The notes: generated from the letters alone by a model not told the origin. A stretch of 64,000 nt of DNA from Spisula solida (GCA_947247005.1 OX365948.1:10343455-10407454), one strand, 5' to 3'; positions 48,993 through 61,796 are shown, counted from the stretch's first letter. Made by a program: numbers and translations.

Positions 48993-49619
48993 GTTTCTAG
49001 CAGATTACGAGAGTTTGCACAGCTTTAAATCTGGATTCCTAGTAGACTATGAGAGTTTGCACAGTTTTCAATCTGGATTCCTAGTAGACTATGAGAGTTT
49101 GCACAGTTTTAAATCTGGATTCCTAGAAGACTATGAGAGTTTGCACAGTTTTCAATCTGGATTCCTAGCAGACTATGAGAGTTTGCACAGTTTTCAGTCT
49201 GGATTTCTAGCAGACTATGAGAGTTTGCACAGTTTTCAATCTGGATTCCTAGCAGACTATGAGAGTTTGCACAGTTTTAAATCTGGATTCCTAGCAGACT
49301 ATGAGAGTTTGCACAGTTTTCAATCTGGATTCCTAGCAGACTATGAGAGTTTGCACAGTTTTCAATCTGGATTCCTAACAGACTATGAGAGTTTGCACAG
49401 TTTTCTATCTGGATTCCTAGCAGACTATGGGAGTTTGCACAGCTTTCAATCTGGATTCCTAACAGACTATGAGAGTTTGCACAGTTTTTAATCTGGATTC
49501 CTAGCAGACTATGAGAGTTTGCACAGTTTTCAATCTGAATTCCTAGAAGACTATGAGAGTTTGCACAGCTTTCAATCTGGATTCCTTGCAGACTATGAGA
49601 GTTTGCAAAGTTTTCAAGG
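48993..49619 (+). repeat. 42-bp coding-type repeat in exon E', 15 units
   Basis: Same unit as in copy 1, with six more copies (exon difference 252 nt = 6 x 42), so the frame is preserved overall. The unit ending near 49491 has CAGTTTTTAA in place of CAGTTTTCAA, creating a stop. Confidence 0.92.
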
Positions 49620-50386
49620 TGATCTGGAGATCTTATTACAAGCCAAGTGTGAAGTGTATCCTTTTTTCAAGTTGAATGTTTTATAAGAGAATATTTTGTC
49701 CGCCACCTGTGAACTTGGTATATGTATAATGTCTGTTTGCTTCTTTTGTGTTGGTTTGATGCTGTTTCTAAGCACATTTTGCAGTTATAAAAATATATGA
49801 CTGCCCATTTATCATAGACAGCGGCAAATTCACCTAACAAGCATCCTATCTAGTACTTTTCTTGCACAAGAAAACAACTTCTCCTTATGTTGGAGAAAAT
49901 TACATTGTAGTCAAATTTTCATGGATGGATGTGATCAACCAAAACCTGGACACATGGTTACAAATCTAAGAGTTAGCTTATTGGGTCTTAAAATCCATCT
50001 TCCATATCAAAGTCAACTTGCAGTTTTGAGCAGGAATTAATTTATTAGTTTTCTTGATTAATGTTTTCTTGTTATAATTTGCCTTAACTGTATGCAGAGA
50101 TGAGCCTGTACTGGATATACAAGATGCTGTTATTTCGGCGTGTGCTGTATTTGGAAAGGCTGAAAAAAGGACGATGCATAGAGGTGGTAGACATTGTCCT
50201 GATGGATCTACTGAAGACATAGCAATAGATGATGCTATTGGATGGGCTACAGGAGGGGCCTCCGTAGGGGCCAGAAGAGGAACAAGTGCATATACTTCCA
50301 ACACCAGTGTTCCCAATGATGTGTATCAAGTACAACACCCTGTATGTTTCTCTCATATTTCCTTCTTTATTCTTTATATATATGTA

Positions 50387-51302
50387 CAGTTGAAACTCGT
50401 TGTGTCTACATCGGTTGTATCGACACTTCGGTTATGTCGACATACCGGTACTTTCAAGTCCTGGATTTGGGTTGCTCTATAATTTATGCTATCTTAAATA
50501 TGATGGTTTAGTTGACATGCCTGTGTTGACATTTCGCTTTTGTCGACAACATTTTTGTGGCACAAATGATATTTTCACACCTTTCAGTCATTGTTTGTTT
50601 CGACATCGTGTCGACGCAAATGAAATTGAAAAGTTGTTAATTGACTGTGGAAATACTTGTTTCGAACCATTGTTTGTTAACAATTAATATTTTACAGTTT
50701 GCAAATGTAATTAAGTGATGTTAAATCGAAGTGCGTAAACAAATTGTTACCTATTTCAGAGTATGACATAGAATCTGCTGAACTAGTGTGGTTATGGGAA
50801 GGTGAAAAAAATACCTTTTTGTATGCTTTCGCAATTATTTTCAACATGCTTGTTGTTTTTCCGGCAGTTAAATGTGTACTTTACAATATCAACAATGATA
50901 TGAAGTGTCATCGTTGCTTTCAGATGTCTGGCATGTTGATTGAATCTTTTGTTTACAATTAAAATGTTGCATAACCGAAACCGGTAAGGGTGCTGATCCA
51001 GTACTGTACTTGTTCAAAACGAGGCTATAAACTCGACCCTCGCGTAAACACTTGATCAAATATTTTGGTGATAAGTTAATGGTAAGCGTGATAGGCGTAA
51101 TTTTTTGCCATTTTAATTGAATATTTGTATGTTCAAACTGATGTACCAACGGCACCGACAGAAAGGCTCAAGGACTTTTATATCATGAATTTCTACGGGT
51201 ACAGAAATTTATCAGAATTGTTGACTCCTGATGTGTCGACCTCCTGATATGTTGACATATCATTGACGGTCCCAAAAATGTCGACATAACGAGTTTCAAC
51301 TG
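50387..51302. mobile_element. Pogo/Tigger-like non-autonomous element, complete in copy 2
   Basis: Ends CAGTTGAAACTCGTTGTGTC and its near complement are flanked by TA (50385-50386, 51303-51304). In copy 1 only the left ~250 bp survive (37302-37548), so it inserted before the duplication and copy 1 later lost the right part. No transposase recognised. Confidence 0.75.
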
Positions 51303-51350
51303 TATTAATAATCACTAAACTTCATTTTCTGGTAAACATTATAGTTGCAG

Positions 51351-51692
51351 GTGTTTTACCACGTCACCTGTGGAAAGTATGCTTTAATTCAGAAATATAT
51401 AAAGTTCATTGTCTCCATATCAACACACGGAAGATTTTTGATCAATTATTGAAATTCTATTACATTGTATTTGGTTACCAACTTTTCTGGCTAACAATAT
51501 TTCATAGAAATTGTATAAAGAATGGGTCGTATCCAGCCAACTACGAATGTTTTCAAGCCTTGCAGTTCTTAAATTTACCTGAACATTCATTATTTAACAA
51601 TTGTCTGTGCTTCAATCATGCAGCTTCCAGATGCCACCAAAGAACAATTAATAATTCATATTGGAAACAAATTTTTCTAAAGCCGCAAATCG
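51351..51692 (+). other. Unassigned exon-like open segment (114 codons)
   Basis: After an acceptor TATAGTTGCAG the phase-1 frame stays open for the whole 342 nt and ends at G|GTATGT, also phase 1. The peptide starts GVLPRHLWKVCFNSEIYKVH and is Phe/Tyr/Cys-rich; I recognise no family. The region was deleted from copy 1. Its phases do not match the neighbouring F' and G' (both phase 0), so it would belong to a different transcript, or it may be chance. Confidence 0.35.
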
Positions 51693-53687
51693 GTATGTAG
51701 AGTAGCCATATTTTAATGGGATCAGTGTGCAATGAAATTTATTGTTGGAACAGAAACTGTTCATGTTAGTATTTATATTAATTAATATCTGTAGACTCAA
51801 CCTGTATAATGGCATCAAATGCATTTTGTTGGTGTTCACTTTAATACATGCACATATACCATCCTTGTTTGCAGGAAGTAAACTGTCCAAGATGTTTGGG
51901 TGTTTTAAGAATGTTGAAAAGCTTGAGAAGCACGCTTTGGAGGAATTGCAAGGTAAGTGATAAGTTTTATCATACCCTGGAAAGAAAGTATTATGTTATA
52001 CACACTGTTGGCTGTCTGTCTGTTAGTGCCAAATGCTGCTATGTTAATTGAGTTTATTTGTTAATTTACGATCACCCAAAAAAAACAGTTGATAACTGTT
52101 TGTAAATAAAGCTCAGCAGAACACAATTCACAAGTTTTCAAGATGGCTACCATCTAAATTATCTTTATTTGATTGCTATTAATATATCAAACTCCAAAAC
52201 TGTTGTGTTCCATAATATTATGATATGTTGTCGATTCTATTAGTTGTTCTGTCAACTTGATATGATACTGTAGATATTCCAACAGTTAAGCAGTGACCAT
52301 GGTAAGATTGCTTGATTCTTGTTTAATTATGGAACAGGAAGTGTTTATTTATGTCTTTTTGTTTTCAGGTTTTGAGAAACCATGCAGAGAGACAAGTGCA
52401 CATGTTCATTTCCCGGAATCCTTTCTATATAGCTTGCTGGCATTTGGGTATATCATTAACATCCAAAAACGGATGGGTATCAGATACTATTTAATGACTC
52501 TATTGCATTGACGGGATGTATATATGAGGCATGAGTACTGATACAATTTTGAGATCTCTTTCATAGCAATAAACTCAGGGAGTTTTACTTCCTGTTTTTA
52601 ATGATTTTATAATGAAGACGTTAGTACAGCTCTTGATTGGACAAGGGGATGATCTATGTTAAAAGACAGTATATGGAAGTAACAAGTCATGCTTAGAAAC
52701 AAGAAGAATAAGGAAGGCTTGAAGACAGTATATTGAACATGTTTAAAGAAGTTACAGGGCTGTTGAAATCATGGTAAGCTATATACTGTCGGTCTCTATT
52801 GGCATTCATGAGGACTTAATTCCATAGCCCAGAGCTGACTGTGTATTGCTTTTGTGCTAAGTCCAATAGATATTTTAATTTGAGACAAAATGTTTTTTTG
52901 TGGTCACCATTTAAGTTTTTTATTGTAAAGTGATTTTTATTATGTTCAACTGTTAGATAAAATCAAAATACAAAATAAATTCCTACTGACTAGTAAACTT
53001 GTCGTTGTCAGAATACATGTATATTGTTGAACTTATTTTACAGGTTAACCTTAAAGACATCGGTGAACCATATACCTCCATGAATCTTCACTGTTTATGG
53101 AAGTTACAGTCCAGGCTATAAGAAGAGTATGTTGTTTAAACTATGGTAAGCTATATCCTGTAATTCACCCTATTATTTTGTGATTTTGAAGCTAGCTAGT
53201 CAACAGGGGTTCTACAAACCTGAAAACCCAGATTTGCTGCACTAAAGAGAATGAACTTTTATCCCAAAAAATAAGTTATTTGATAAAAAAATCAAAGAAT
53301 TGAAAGTAATGGTCATTTCAAATTTCATAACTGGAATTTTAACAATTTCAGGATTGGGCATTTTGCCTCAGTAGGAACCCTGACTCAAGTTATACAGGGA
53401 TCAGTGTGATGATATACATAGTAGTTTCTTAGTATAGATATATAGATAGATATACATTATATTTGGTTTCAAATGCTTCATATATTTACAGGTTATCCAG
53501 GTGAAAGAGGACCTCAAAGATTCATGGAACTAGTTGTTGTCCCAGTTATGGATACGTTTCCTGATCAACCTGGTCAACGCCTTGCTCTACACTTCACAAT
53601 GAGAGGAGACAGAAGAGAAAATGGTGAGTCGTTGTGTCCGTTTATATTGTTTAATCATGCCTGTTTCTCTAATGTGCTAATAGCTAG

Positions 53688-53740
53688 CCCCCGCTAGCTC
53701 AGTTGGTAGAGAGCTGGATTATCACCAGACTAGACAGGTT
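53688..53740 (+). repeat. tRNA-like 5' half
   Basis: GCTAGCTCAGTTGGTAGAG is a perfect tRNA D-arm/A-box, followed by an anticodon-like stem-loop CTGGATTATCACCAG. No T-arm or B-box follows. The same place in copy 1 (about 44104) has lost 18 bp of it. Confidence 0.5.
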
Positions 53741-54004
53741 ATGTTCTACTTAGACATTGACTTCAGTAAATGACAATGATAGCAACATCACTACCTAGTA
53801 CTGGTTTGGTCTACAGTTCTAGGCTGCAAAGGTTTCCATAGTTTAGTGTTAACATTTATATGTTTTATTATAATACATGCCTAACTCTCAACAGCAAATA
53901 TTTAATTAATTTAAATATACATTTTTTTTAAAACGAACAAAATAATAATGACTGTATATGGGTTTTTTGGTCAAAATTGTAGCAAATCATGGTCCTGATT
54001 GTAA

Positions 54005-54420
54005 GCGGATTTAGCTCAGTGGTAACGCGCTGGGCTGTCAATCCAGAGGTCGTGGGTTCAATCCCTGGCATCGGAACTTGACATTTCTGAAATATTTATA
54101 TTTCCCGCTATATCTGGCTGTGTGGTCTGCAAAATATCTAGAATTGCCAGGAAGCTGTGTAACGGTGCTATACACCGTGCACATTAAAAAACCAGACTGT
54201 CTATTCAAAATAAGAGCAGTGCCGGACATGCCTGTATCTAATGTCTCTCCCTTCAGGGGCATTCTCTCAGTCTGTCCCTCTGGTTAGATTATGCTGTATC
54301 TTTACTGGTAGAGGATGCACCTGTGCCCTTGTGGCTGCAACACAATTATGTATAGTGCCTTTGAACGTGCGTTCGCATGAAAAGGGCGCTATATAAATCT
54401 GGTATATTTATTTATTTTAT
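54005..54420 (+). repeat. tRNA-headed SINE, copy 1
   Basis: The head GCGGATTTAGCTCAGTGGTA... has D, anticodon and T arms (GGGTTCAATCCC), with anticodon loop CTGTCAA (GTC, Asp-like). The body ends GGGCGCTATATAAATCTGGT and an ATTT-rich tail. The same family recurs at 62657. Confidence 0.82.
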
Positions 54421-54457
54421 TTATGTTATGATTGTGTGTTAATGTGCTATATTACAG

Positions 54458-54668
54458 GTCCACCTAGTCTGGATAGTTTACTGGGTTGGTATCAAACTGT
54501 CTCTGGTTACCTGGTGATGCTGATTGTCCCTGGTAGAGCTATAGATGCTACTAGTTACTTGTAACTGTGATGCACCTGAAGAAGATGGATTTGATGGACG
54601 ACTGTTCGTTTTGTCCTGATTGTCTACCTGGTTTTTTTGTGGACAGCCTGATGAAGAAGGTTCGCCAG
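54458..54668 (+). pseudogene. Exon K of the unrecognised gene, frame broken
   Basis: Acceptor ATTACAG and donor CCAG|GTAAAT are intact. The start joins exon J in phase 1 (GPPSLDSLLGWYQTVSGYLV), but a TAA at 54562-54564 ends that frame. The right half reads coding-like in other frames (DAPEEDGFDGRLFVLS; FFCGQPDEEGSPG), and only the latter matches the phase needed for exon L. Either the protein ends at this TAA or the exon has suffered indels. Confidence 0.5.
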
Positions 54669-54720
54669 GTAAATTTAAAATGTAATTCCCATGTTGAAGC
54701 TGTTTTAAGCATCAGTTTTT

Positions 54721-55402
54721 ATGCTCCCTGAAGAAATTGTGAGGGAGAATATATTTGCCGAAGTGTTCGTCCATCCGTCCGTGTGTGCGTCCGTCCGTGC
54801 CACTTTCTGCTCAGATTTTAATAAAACTTTATGGATAGCTTCACTACCAAGTGGAGATGTGCTTATCGTCGGCACTTTCCGGTTCGCTGATTATTCACAC
54901 AGTTTTGCCCCTTGGAAGATTTGCACTTTAACTATATACTAATTCTTGTTCAGGCTATTTCTTAAGAACCACTTCTCAGATTTAAATAAAACGTCATGGA
55001 TAGCTTCACAACCAATATCGTCGGCACATTCCTGTTCGCTGATTATTCACACAGATGGAAGATTTGCACTATAACTATATACTAAACTCTTGTCTGGGTC
55101 ATTACTCAAACAGTATAAGAGACATCAATTTGAAACTTCGTAGCTGAATAGATCTCATTGAGAGGGTGTTCTGTGCCCAAGAACCATAACTCTTTATTCC
55201 CTTTTTTGGAGTTGTTCCTTTTTGTAACTTTTCATAATTCTTGTCCTGGCCATAACTCAAAATAGTTTTGGATATATCTATTTAAAAATTCAATCTCATT
55301 AAGTTATAGTGCAGTGGCAAGAAGCAATAACTCTTTTATAGCATTTTTTCTGTGACAAACACCCCACGGAGAGCATCACCCGTCTCTGACAGCTCTTGTT
55401 AG
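54721..55402. mobile_element. Pearl-like repeat
   Basis: A GCTCCCTGAAGAAATTGTGA/GGGAG hairpin is followed by GTCCATCCGTCCGTGTG. Degenerate core units follow and the right end is GACAGCTCTTGTT. Confidence 0.6.
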
Positions 55403-55639
55403 AATGTTGTTTAAGTTATACTGATTTGTGTATTTCACCAAAATATTTGAGAAACAAGGCTATTTATTCTGCTGGTTACTTAGTAAATGAGGACATTGAC
55501 TCAATTTAGCAGAAGACTACAATGATATTTTAATAATTGTGCAAGGTTTTCTTCATCAGTTGGAATACATCAGGAATATTGACTTCTTTGTGTTACAATG
55601 TATATGTAAGCTTATCGAGTTAAATTGAAATGTTTTCAG

Positions 55640-55750
55640 GTGACAAATCTGACCTAGCTCCTTGGCTTGAATTTGGAGTCGAAATGGTCAACCAGAAGAA
55701 CCTTGTCCCCATGTTCCTGTTGTACAATGACTGCCTCAATGGACTACCAG
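55640..55750 (+). CDS. Exon L of an unrecognised protein
   Basis: This 111-nt segment has acceptor TTTTCAG and donor CCAG|GTAATA and is open in phase 1 at both ends: GDKSDLAPWLEFGVEMVNQK then NLVPMFLLYNDCLNGLP. The composition is typical of a folded cytosolic protein. No family recognised. It would follow exon K and precede the N-type exons. Confidence 0.5.
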
Positions 55751-55806
55751 GTAATATTGCAATATGGTCCTATTTTCATGAAATTATATATTGTTTGACA
55801 TTTTTT

Positions 55807-56378
55807 ATCCCCCGCCAAAGGCGAGGGGATATGGTAATGGTAGGCGTCATTCCGTCTGTCTGTCCGTCCGAACCTCTGTGTACAACTCCTCCTACATTTC
55901 TTGAGGGATTTTGAACTAAAATTTACTAAAAATTGAATATAGCTTATATGTACACGTCACTTGCAATTGACAGGGGGCTGATGGAGGTTAAGGTCACAGT
56001 TACTTAAAATAGATAAATTGTTTTTGCTCAATAACTTTAGTTAGGAATGCAATATCATGATGAATCTTATGTAGGTAGTAGCTTTTGTGAAGACAACATT
56101 TGGGATAGAAGGTGGGACTGGTTGGATCAAGGTCAACGTTAACCTGGTTTTTATGTAATGTCTGCTTCTTGTTGTCTATATTTATTTTGTATGTAATAAA
56201 TTTGGATATGGTAAGATATATTTTGTGAATATTTCAAACATTTCTCATGGGATTAAAACCAAACTTTCACATAACTTATGATATAAAATTTATTTTTTGT
56301 ATTCAATAATCTTTGGTACATGTACTATTATTTTCCCTTTGGCGGGGATATGGCTGTCTGTGACTGCTTCTTGTTATT
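55807..56378. mobile_element. Pearl-like repeat
   Basis: The hairpin ATCCCCCGCCAAAGGCGAGGGGAT is followed by CTGTCTGTCCGTCCG. A right end CCCTTTGGCGGGGATATGGC mirrors the left, then comes TTCTTGTTA. Confidence 0.65.
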
Positions 56379-57067
56379 ATGGAAATTCGAGATTGTTGAC
56401 TGGCAGCCATCCTGGATTTATTAAATTTTGTATTGCGGTTGATATCTATGACATTTCATTCGTTGGTATTTATGATGTGTAGTAGTGTATTTCATTATTT
56501 TTACTTCAAAATGGCAACTAGTCGACCATGTGGGTTTAAACTTGTAGGAAATATTTGCACATTTCACTGGCTTAGAATTAGAACTCATACATCTTTGGAA
56601 TCTGCATCTCAAGGCACTTCTTATGAGAAAATCCATAGTGGATATGTTGACCAAATTGAAGTTGAAAATTATTGATTTCCTTAAGTAAAGCATATCATCA
56701 GCATAAATCTATAGGATCAATTTTAAGGGTTTTTCAAAAAAGTTTTTTCCACCTCTTATTACAATTATTTCCGGAATACAACCATAAATAGCTGGTATTT
56801 GGTCTAATTGGAGTGTATCCTTCATTGAACTGCTGGACCCAGTGGTGGATCTGGTCGTGTGTTAGGCAAAATGAAGGGCATTATTTAACATTAACATCCA
56901 AAAATAGACGGTTATCATTCAGGTTCTAATTCATGTCTATTGCATTTACAGCTCATGATTGGACTCCATGACCAGGACTGAGATGGAGGGCTAAGATGGA
57001 GATTGACGTACATGGTGAAGATTTCGGATCCATTTTAAGGGGAGTTATTGCTTTTTTTTCATTAATT
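56379..57067. other. Intron-like sequence with exon-like segment N3 (from 56952)
   Basis: TTGCATTTACAG precedes a segment reading AHDWTP then stop, with RWRAKMEIDVHGEDFG in the same frame after it. It parallels 61797 (ALDWSPWRRL) and 38518. A TGA where a Trp codon would fit suggests decay. No other gene signal. Confidence 0.4.
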
Positions 57068-60000
57068 GTTTGTAGATAGTTTTCTTTGTCGTGACAAGGC
57101 CGGGAATCAAACCAATTTTATTCGGCATGGCGAGGCAGGATATCAAACCAGTTTTCCTGGCAGGCAAGACCAGGCATCAAACCAAGGACTGTAGTAGTTA
57201 GTTTTCTTTAGCATGGCAAGGCTGGAGATCGAACCAGGGACCGTTGTAGATAGTTTTGTTTGTCGTGACAAGGCCGGGAATCAAACCATTTTTATTCAGC
57301 ATGGCGAGGCAGGATATCAAACCAGTTTTCCTGGCAGGCAAGACCAGGCATCAAACCAAGGACCGTAGTAGTTAGTTTTCTTTAGCATGGCAAGGCCAGA
57401 GATCGAACCAGGGACCGTTGTAGATAGTTATGTTTGTCGTGACAAGGCCGGGAATCAAACCATTTTTATTCGGCATGGCGAGGCAGGATATCAAACCAGT
57501 TTTCCTGGCAGGCAAGACCAGGCATCAAACCAAGGACTGTAGTAGTTAGTTTTCTTCAGCATGGCAAGGCCAGAGATCGATCCAGGGACCGTTGTAGATA
57601 GTTTTGTTTGTCATGACAAGGCCGGGAATCAAACAAAGGACTGGTGTAGATAGTTTTCTTTGACATGGTGAGGCTGGGAATATAATAATAATAACATAAT
57701 AATATAATAATATAATATCATATAATATCATATAATATCATATAATACCGGTAAAATATAATATCATATAATATCATATATCATATAATATAATAAAATA
57801 ATAATATAATAATATAATAATATAATAATATAATATAATAATATAATAATATAATATAATATAATAATATGATATAATAATAATATAATATAATAATAAT
57901 ACTAATAATAATATAATAACACTATAATGAACCCAGGACCGTAGTAGTTAGTTTTCTTTAGCATGGCAAGGCCAGAGATCGAACCAGGGACCGTTGTAGA
58001 TAGTTTTGTTTGTCGTGACAAGGCCGGGAATCAAACCATTTTTATTCGGCATGGCGAGGCAGGATATCAAACCAGTTTTCCTGGCAGACAAGACCAGGCA
58101 TCAAACCAAGGACTGTAGTAGTTTGTTTTCTTTAGCATGGCAAGGCCAGAGATCGAACCAGGGACCGTTGTAGATAGTATTGTTTGTCGTGACAAGGCCG
58201 GGAATCAAACCATTTTTATTCGGCATGGCGAGGAAGGATATCAAACCAGTTTTCCTGGCAGGCAAGACCAGGCATCAAACCAAGGACCGTAGTAGTTAGT
58301 TTTCTTTAGCATGGCAAGGCCAGAGATCGAACCAGGGACCGTTGTAGATAGTTTTGTTTGTCATGACAAGGCCGGGAATCAAACCATTTTTATTCGGCAT
58401 GGCTAGGCAGGATATCAAACTAGTTTTCCTGGCAGGCAAGACCAGGCATCAAACCAAGGACCGTAGTAGTTAGTTAGTAGTATGAAGTGGCCCGGGATTC
58501 GAACCAGTAACGTCCAAAAACCGACAGTTATCATTCAGGTTCTAATTCATGTCTCTATTGCATTTTCAGGCAAGACCAGGCATCAAACCAAGGACCATAG
58601 TAGTTAGTTTTCTTTAGCATGGCAAGGCCAGAGATCGAACCAGGGACCGTTGTAGATAGTTTTGTTTGTCGTGACAAGGCCGGGAATCAAACCATTTTTA
58701 TTCGGCATGGCGAGGCAGGATATCAAACCAGTTTTCCTGGCAGGCAAGACCAGACATCAAACCAAGGACGGTAGTAGTTAGTTTTCTTTAGCATGGCAAG
58801 GCCGGAGATTGAACCAGGGACCGTTGTAGATAGTTTTGTTTGTTGTGATAAGGCCGGGAATCAAACCATTTTTATTCGGCATGGCGAGGCAGGATATCAA
58901 ACCAGTTTTCCTGGCAGGCAAGACCAGGCATCAAACCAAGGACCGTAGTAGTTAGTTTTCTTTAGCATGGCAAGGCCAGAGATCGAACCAGGGACCGTTG
59001 TAGATAGTTTTGTTTGTCGTGACAAGGCCGGGAACCAAACCATTTTTATTCGGCATGGCGAGGCAGGATATCAAACCAGTTTTCCTGGCAGGCAAGACCA
59101 GGCATCAAACCAAGGACCGTAGTAGTTAGTTTTCTTTAGCATGGCAATGCCGGAGATCGAACCAGGGACCGTTGTAGATAGTTTTGTTTGTCATGACAAG
59201 GCCGGGAATCAAACCATTTTTATTCGGCATGGCGAGGCAGGATATCAAACCAGTTTTCCTGGCAGGCAAGACCAGGCATCAAACCAAGGACCATAGTAGT
59301 TAGTTAGTAGTATGATGTGGCCTGGGATTTCAAACCAGTAACATCCAAAAACAGACAGTTATCATTCAGGTTCTAATTCATGTCTCTATTGCATTTTCAG
59401 GCAAGACCAGGCATCAAACCAAGGACCATAGTAGTTAGTTTTCTTTAGCATGGCAAGGCCAGAGATCGAACCAGGGACCGTTGTAGATAGTTTTGTTTGT
59501 CGTGACAAGGCCGGGAATCAAACCATTTTTATTCGGCATGGCGAGGCAGGATATCAAACCAGTTTTCCTGGCAGGCAAGACCAGGCATCAAACCAAGGAC
59601 TGTAGTAGTTAGTTTTCTTTAGCATGGCAAGGCCGGAGATTGAACCAGGGACCGTTGTAGATAGATTTGTTTGTCGTGACAAGGCCGGGAATCAAACCAT
59701 TTTTATTCGGCATGGCGAGGCAGGATATCAAACCAGTTTTCCTGGCAGGCAAGACCAGGCATCAAACCAAGGACCGTAGTAGTTAGTTTTCTTTAGCATG
59801 GCAAGGCCAGAGATCGAACCAGGGACCGTTGTAGATAGTTTTGTTTGTCGTGACAAGGCCGGGAACCAAACCATTTTTATTCGGCATGGCGAGGCAGGAT
59901 ATCAAACCAGTTTTCCTGGCAGGCAAGACCAGGCATCAAACCAAGGACCGTAGTAGTTAGTTTTTTTTAGCATGGCAAGGCCGGAGATCGAACCAGGGAC

Positions 60001-61716
60001 AGTTGTAGATAGTTTTGTTTGTCGTGAGGAGGCCGGGAATCAAACCATTTTTATTCGGCATGGCGAGGCAGGATATCAAACCAGTTTTCCTGGCAGGCAA
60101 GACCAGGCATCAAACTAAGGACCGTAGTAGTTAGTTTTCTTTAGCATGGCAAGGCCGGAGATCGAACCAGGGCCCATTGTAGATAGTTTTGTTTGTCGTG
60201 ACAAAGCCGGGAATCAAACCATTTTTATTCGGCATGGCGAGGCAGGATATCAAACCAGTTTTCCTGGCAGGCAAGACCAGGCATCAAACCAAGGACCGTA
60301 GTAGTTAGTTTTCTTTAGCATGGCAAGGCCGGAGATCGAACCAGGGACCGTTGTGGATAGTTTTGTTTGTCGTGACAAGGCCGGGAATCAAACCATTTTT
60401 ATTCGGCATGGCGAGGCAGGATATTAAACCAGTTTTCCTGGCAGGCAAGACCAGGCATCAAACCAAGGACCGTAGTAGTTAGTTTTCTTTAGCATGGCAA
60501 GGCCGTAGATCGAACCAGGGACCGTTGTAGATAGTTTTGTTTGTTATGACAAGGCCGGGAATCAAACCATTTTTATTCCGCATGGCGAGGCAGGATATCA
60601 AACCAGTTTTCCTGGCAGGCAAGACCAGGCATCAAACCAAAGACCGTAGTAGTTAGTTTTCTTTAGCATGGCATGGCCAGAGATCGAACCAGGGACCGTT
60701 GTAGATAGTTTTGTTTGTCGTGACAAGGCCGGGAATCAAACCATTTTTATTCGGCATGGCGATGCAGGATATCAAACCAGTTTTCCTGGCAGGCAAGACC
60801 AGGCATCAAACCCAGGACCGTAGTAGTTAGTTTTCTTTAGCATGGCAAGGCTGGAGATCGAACCAGGGACCGTTGTAGAAAGTTTTGTTTGTCGTGACAA
60901 GGCCGGGAATCAAACCATTTTTATTCAGCATGGCGAGGCAGGATATCAAACCAGTTTTCCTGGCAGGCAAGACCAGGCATCAAACCAAAGACCGTAGTAG
61001 TTAGTTTTCTTTAGCATGGCAAGGCCAGAGATCGAACCAGGGACCGTTGTAGAAAGTTTTGTTTGTCGTGACAAGGCCGGGAATCAAACCATTTTTATTC
61101 GGCATGGCGAGGCAGGATATCAAACCAGTTTTCCTGGCAGGCAAGACCAGGCATCAAACCAAGGACCATAGTAGTTAGTTTTCTTTAGCATGGCAAGGCT
61201 GGAGATCGAACCAGGGACCGTTGTAGAAAGTTTTGTTTGTCGTGACAAGGCCGGGAATCAAACCATTTTTATTCGGTATGGCGAGGCAGGATATCAAACC
61301 AGTTTTCCTGGCAGGCAAGACCAGGCATCAAACCAAAGACCGTAGTAGTTAGTTTTCTTTAGCATGGCAATGCCAGAGATCGAACCAGGGACCGTTGTAG
61401 ATAGTTTTGTTTGTCATGACAAGGCCGGGAATCAAACCATTCTTATTCGGCATGGCGAGGCAGGATATCAAACCAGTTTTCCTGGCAGGCAAGACCAGGC
61501 ATTAAACCAAGGACCGTAGTAGTTAGTTTTCTTTAGCATGGCAAGGCCGGAGATCGAACCAGGGACCGTTGCAGATAGTTTTGTTTGTCATGACAAGGCC
61601 GGGAATCAAACCATTTTTATTCGGCATGGCGAGGCAGGATATCAAACCAGTTTTCCTGGCAGGCAAGACCAGGCATCAAACCAAGGACCGTAGTAGTTAG
61701 TTAGTAGTATGATGCG
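57068..61716. repeat. Higher-order satellite, 174-bp unit, roughly two dozen copies
   Basis: Each unit holds four related sub-repeats with cores GAGATCGAACCAG, GGGAATCAAACCA, GGATATCAAACCA and GGCATCAAACCAA, each preceded by a GGCAAGGC/GGCGAGGC-type motif. Measured spacing between equivalent points is 174 bp (59481 to 59655). The array is interrupted by AT-rich DNA (57678-57930). Two further interruptions (about 58480-58568, 59316-59399) match the intron end before exon N. Units are very similar, so homogenisation is recent. Confidence 0.93.
57678..57930. repeat. AT-rich microsatellite (AATAT/AATAAT)
   Basis: Runs of ATAATATAATA and ATATCATATA split the satellite. Confidence 0.9.
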
Positions 61717-61796
61717 GCCCGGGATTCGAACCAGTAACATCCAAAAACAGACAGTTTTCATTCAGGTTCTAATTCATGTCTCTATTGCATTTACAG

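Larger units (their letters stand above)
45809..53623 (+). pseudogene. ASCC2-like copy 2, degraded duplicate
   Basis: Exon equivalents: A' 45809-45946; B' 47500-47670; C' 48285-48465; E' 48993-49655; F' 50098-50341; G' 51875-51952; H' 52369-52447; I' 53044-53145; J' 53492-53623. A' and B' stay open with a few changes. C' has lost 15 nt and gained one base, giving a frameshift and an early TGA. Exon D and about 700 bp around it (copy 1 35244-35950) are deleted. E' has 15 repeat units, one ending in TAA (49489-49491). F' lacks two 12-bp GWA(I/T) units. No first exon or TATA box precedes it; similarity to copy 1 starts only at 45612. It lies between copy 1 exon J and the single downstream exons K-M, so it may sit inside an intron of the larger gene. 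Confidence 0.78.

Noticed and set aside
54005..54076. A functional tRNA-Asp gene
   Set aside because: The head is continuous with a SINE body and tail also present at 62657; acceptor-stem pairing is incomplete.
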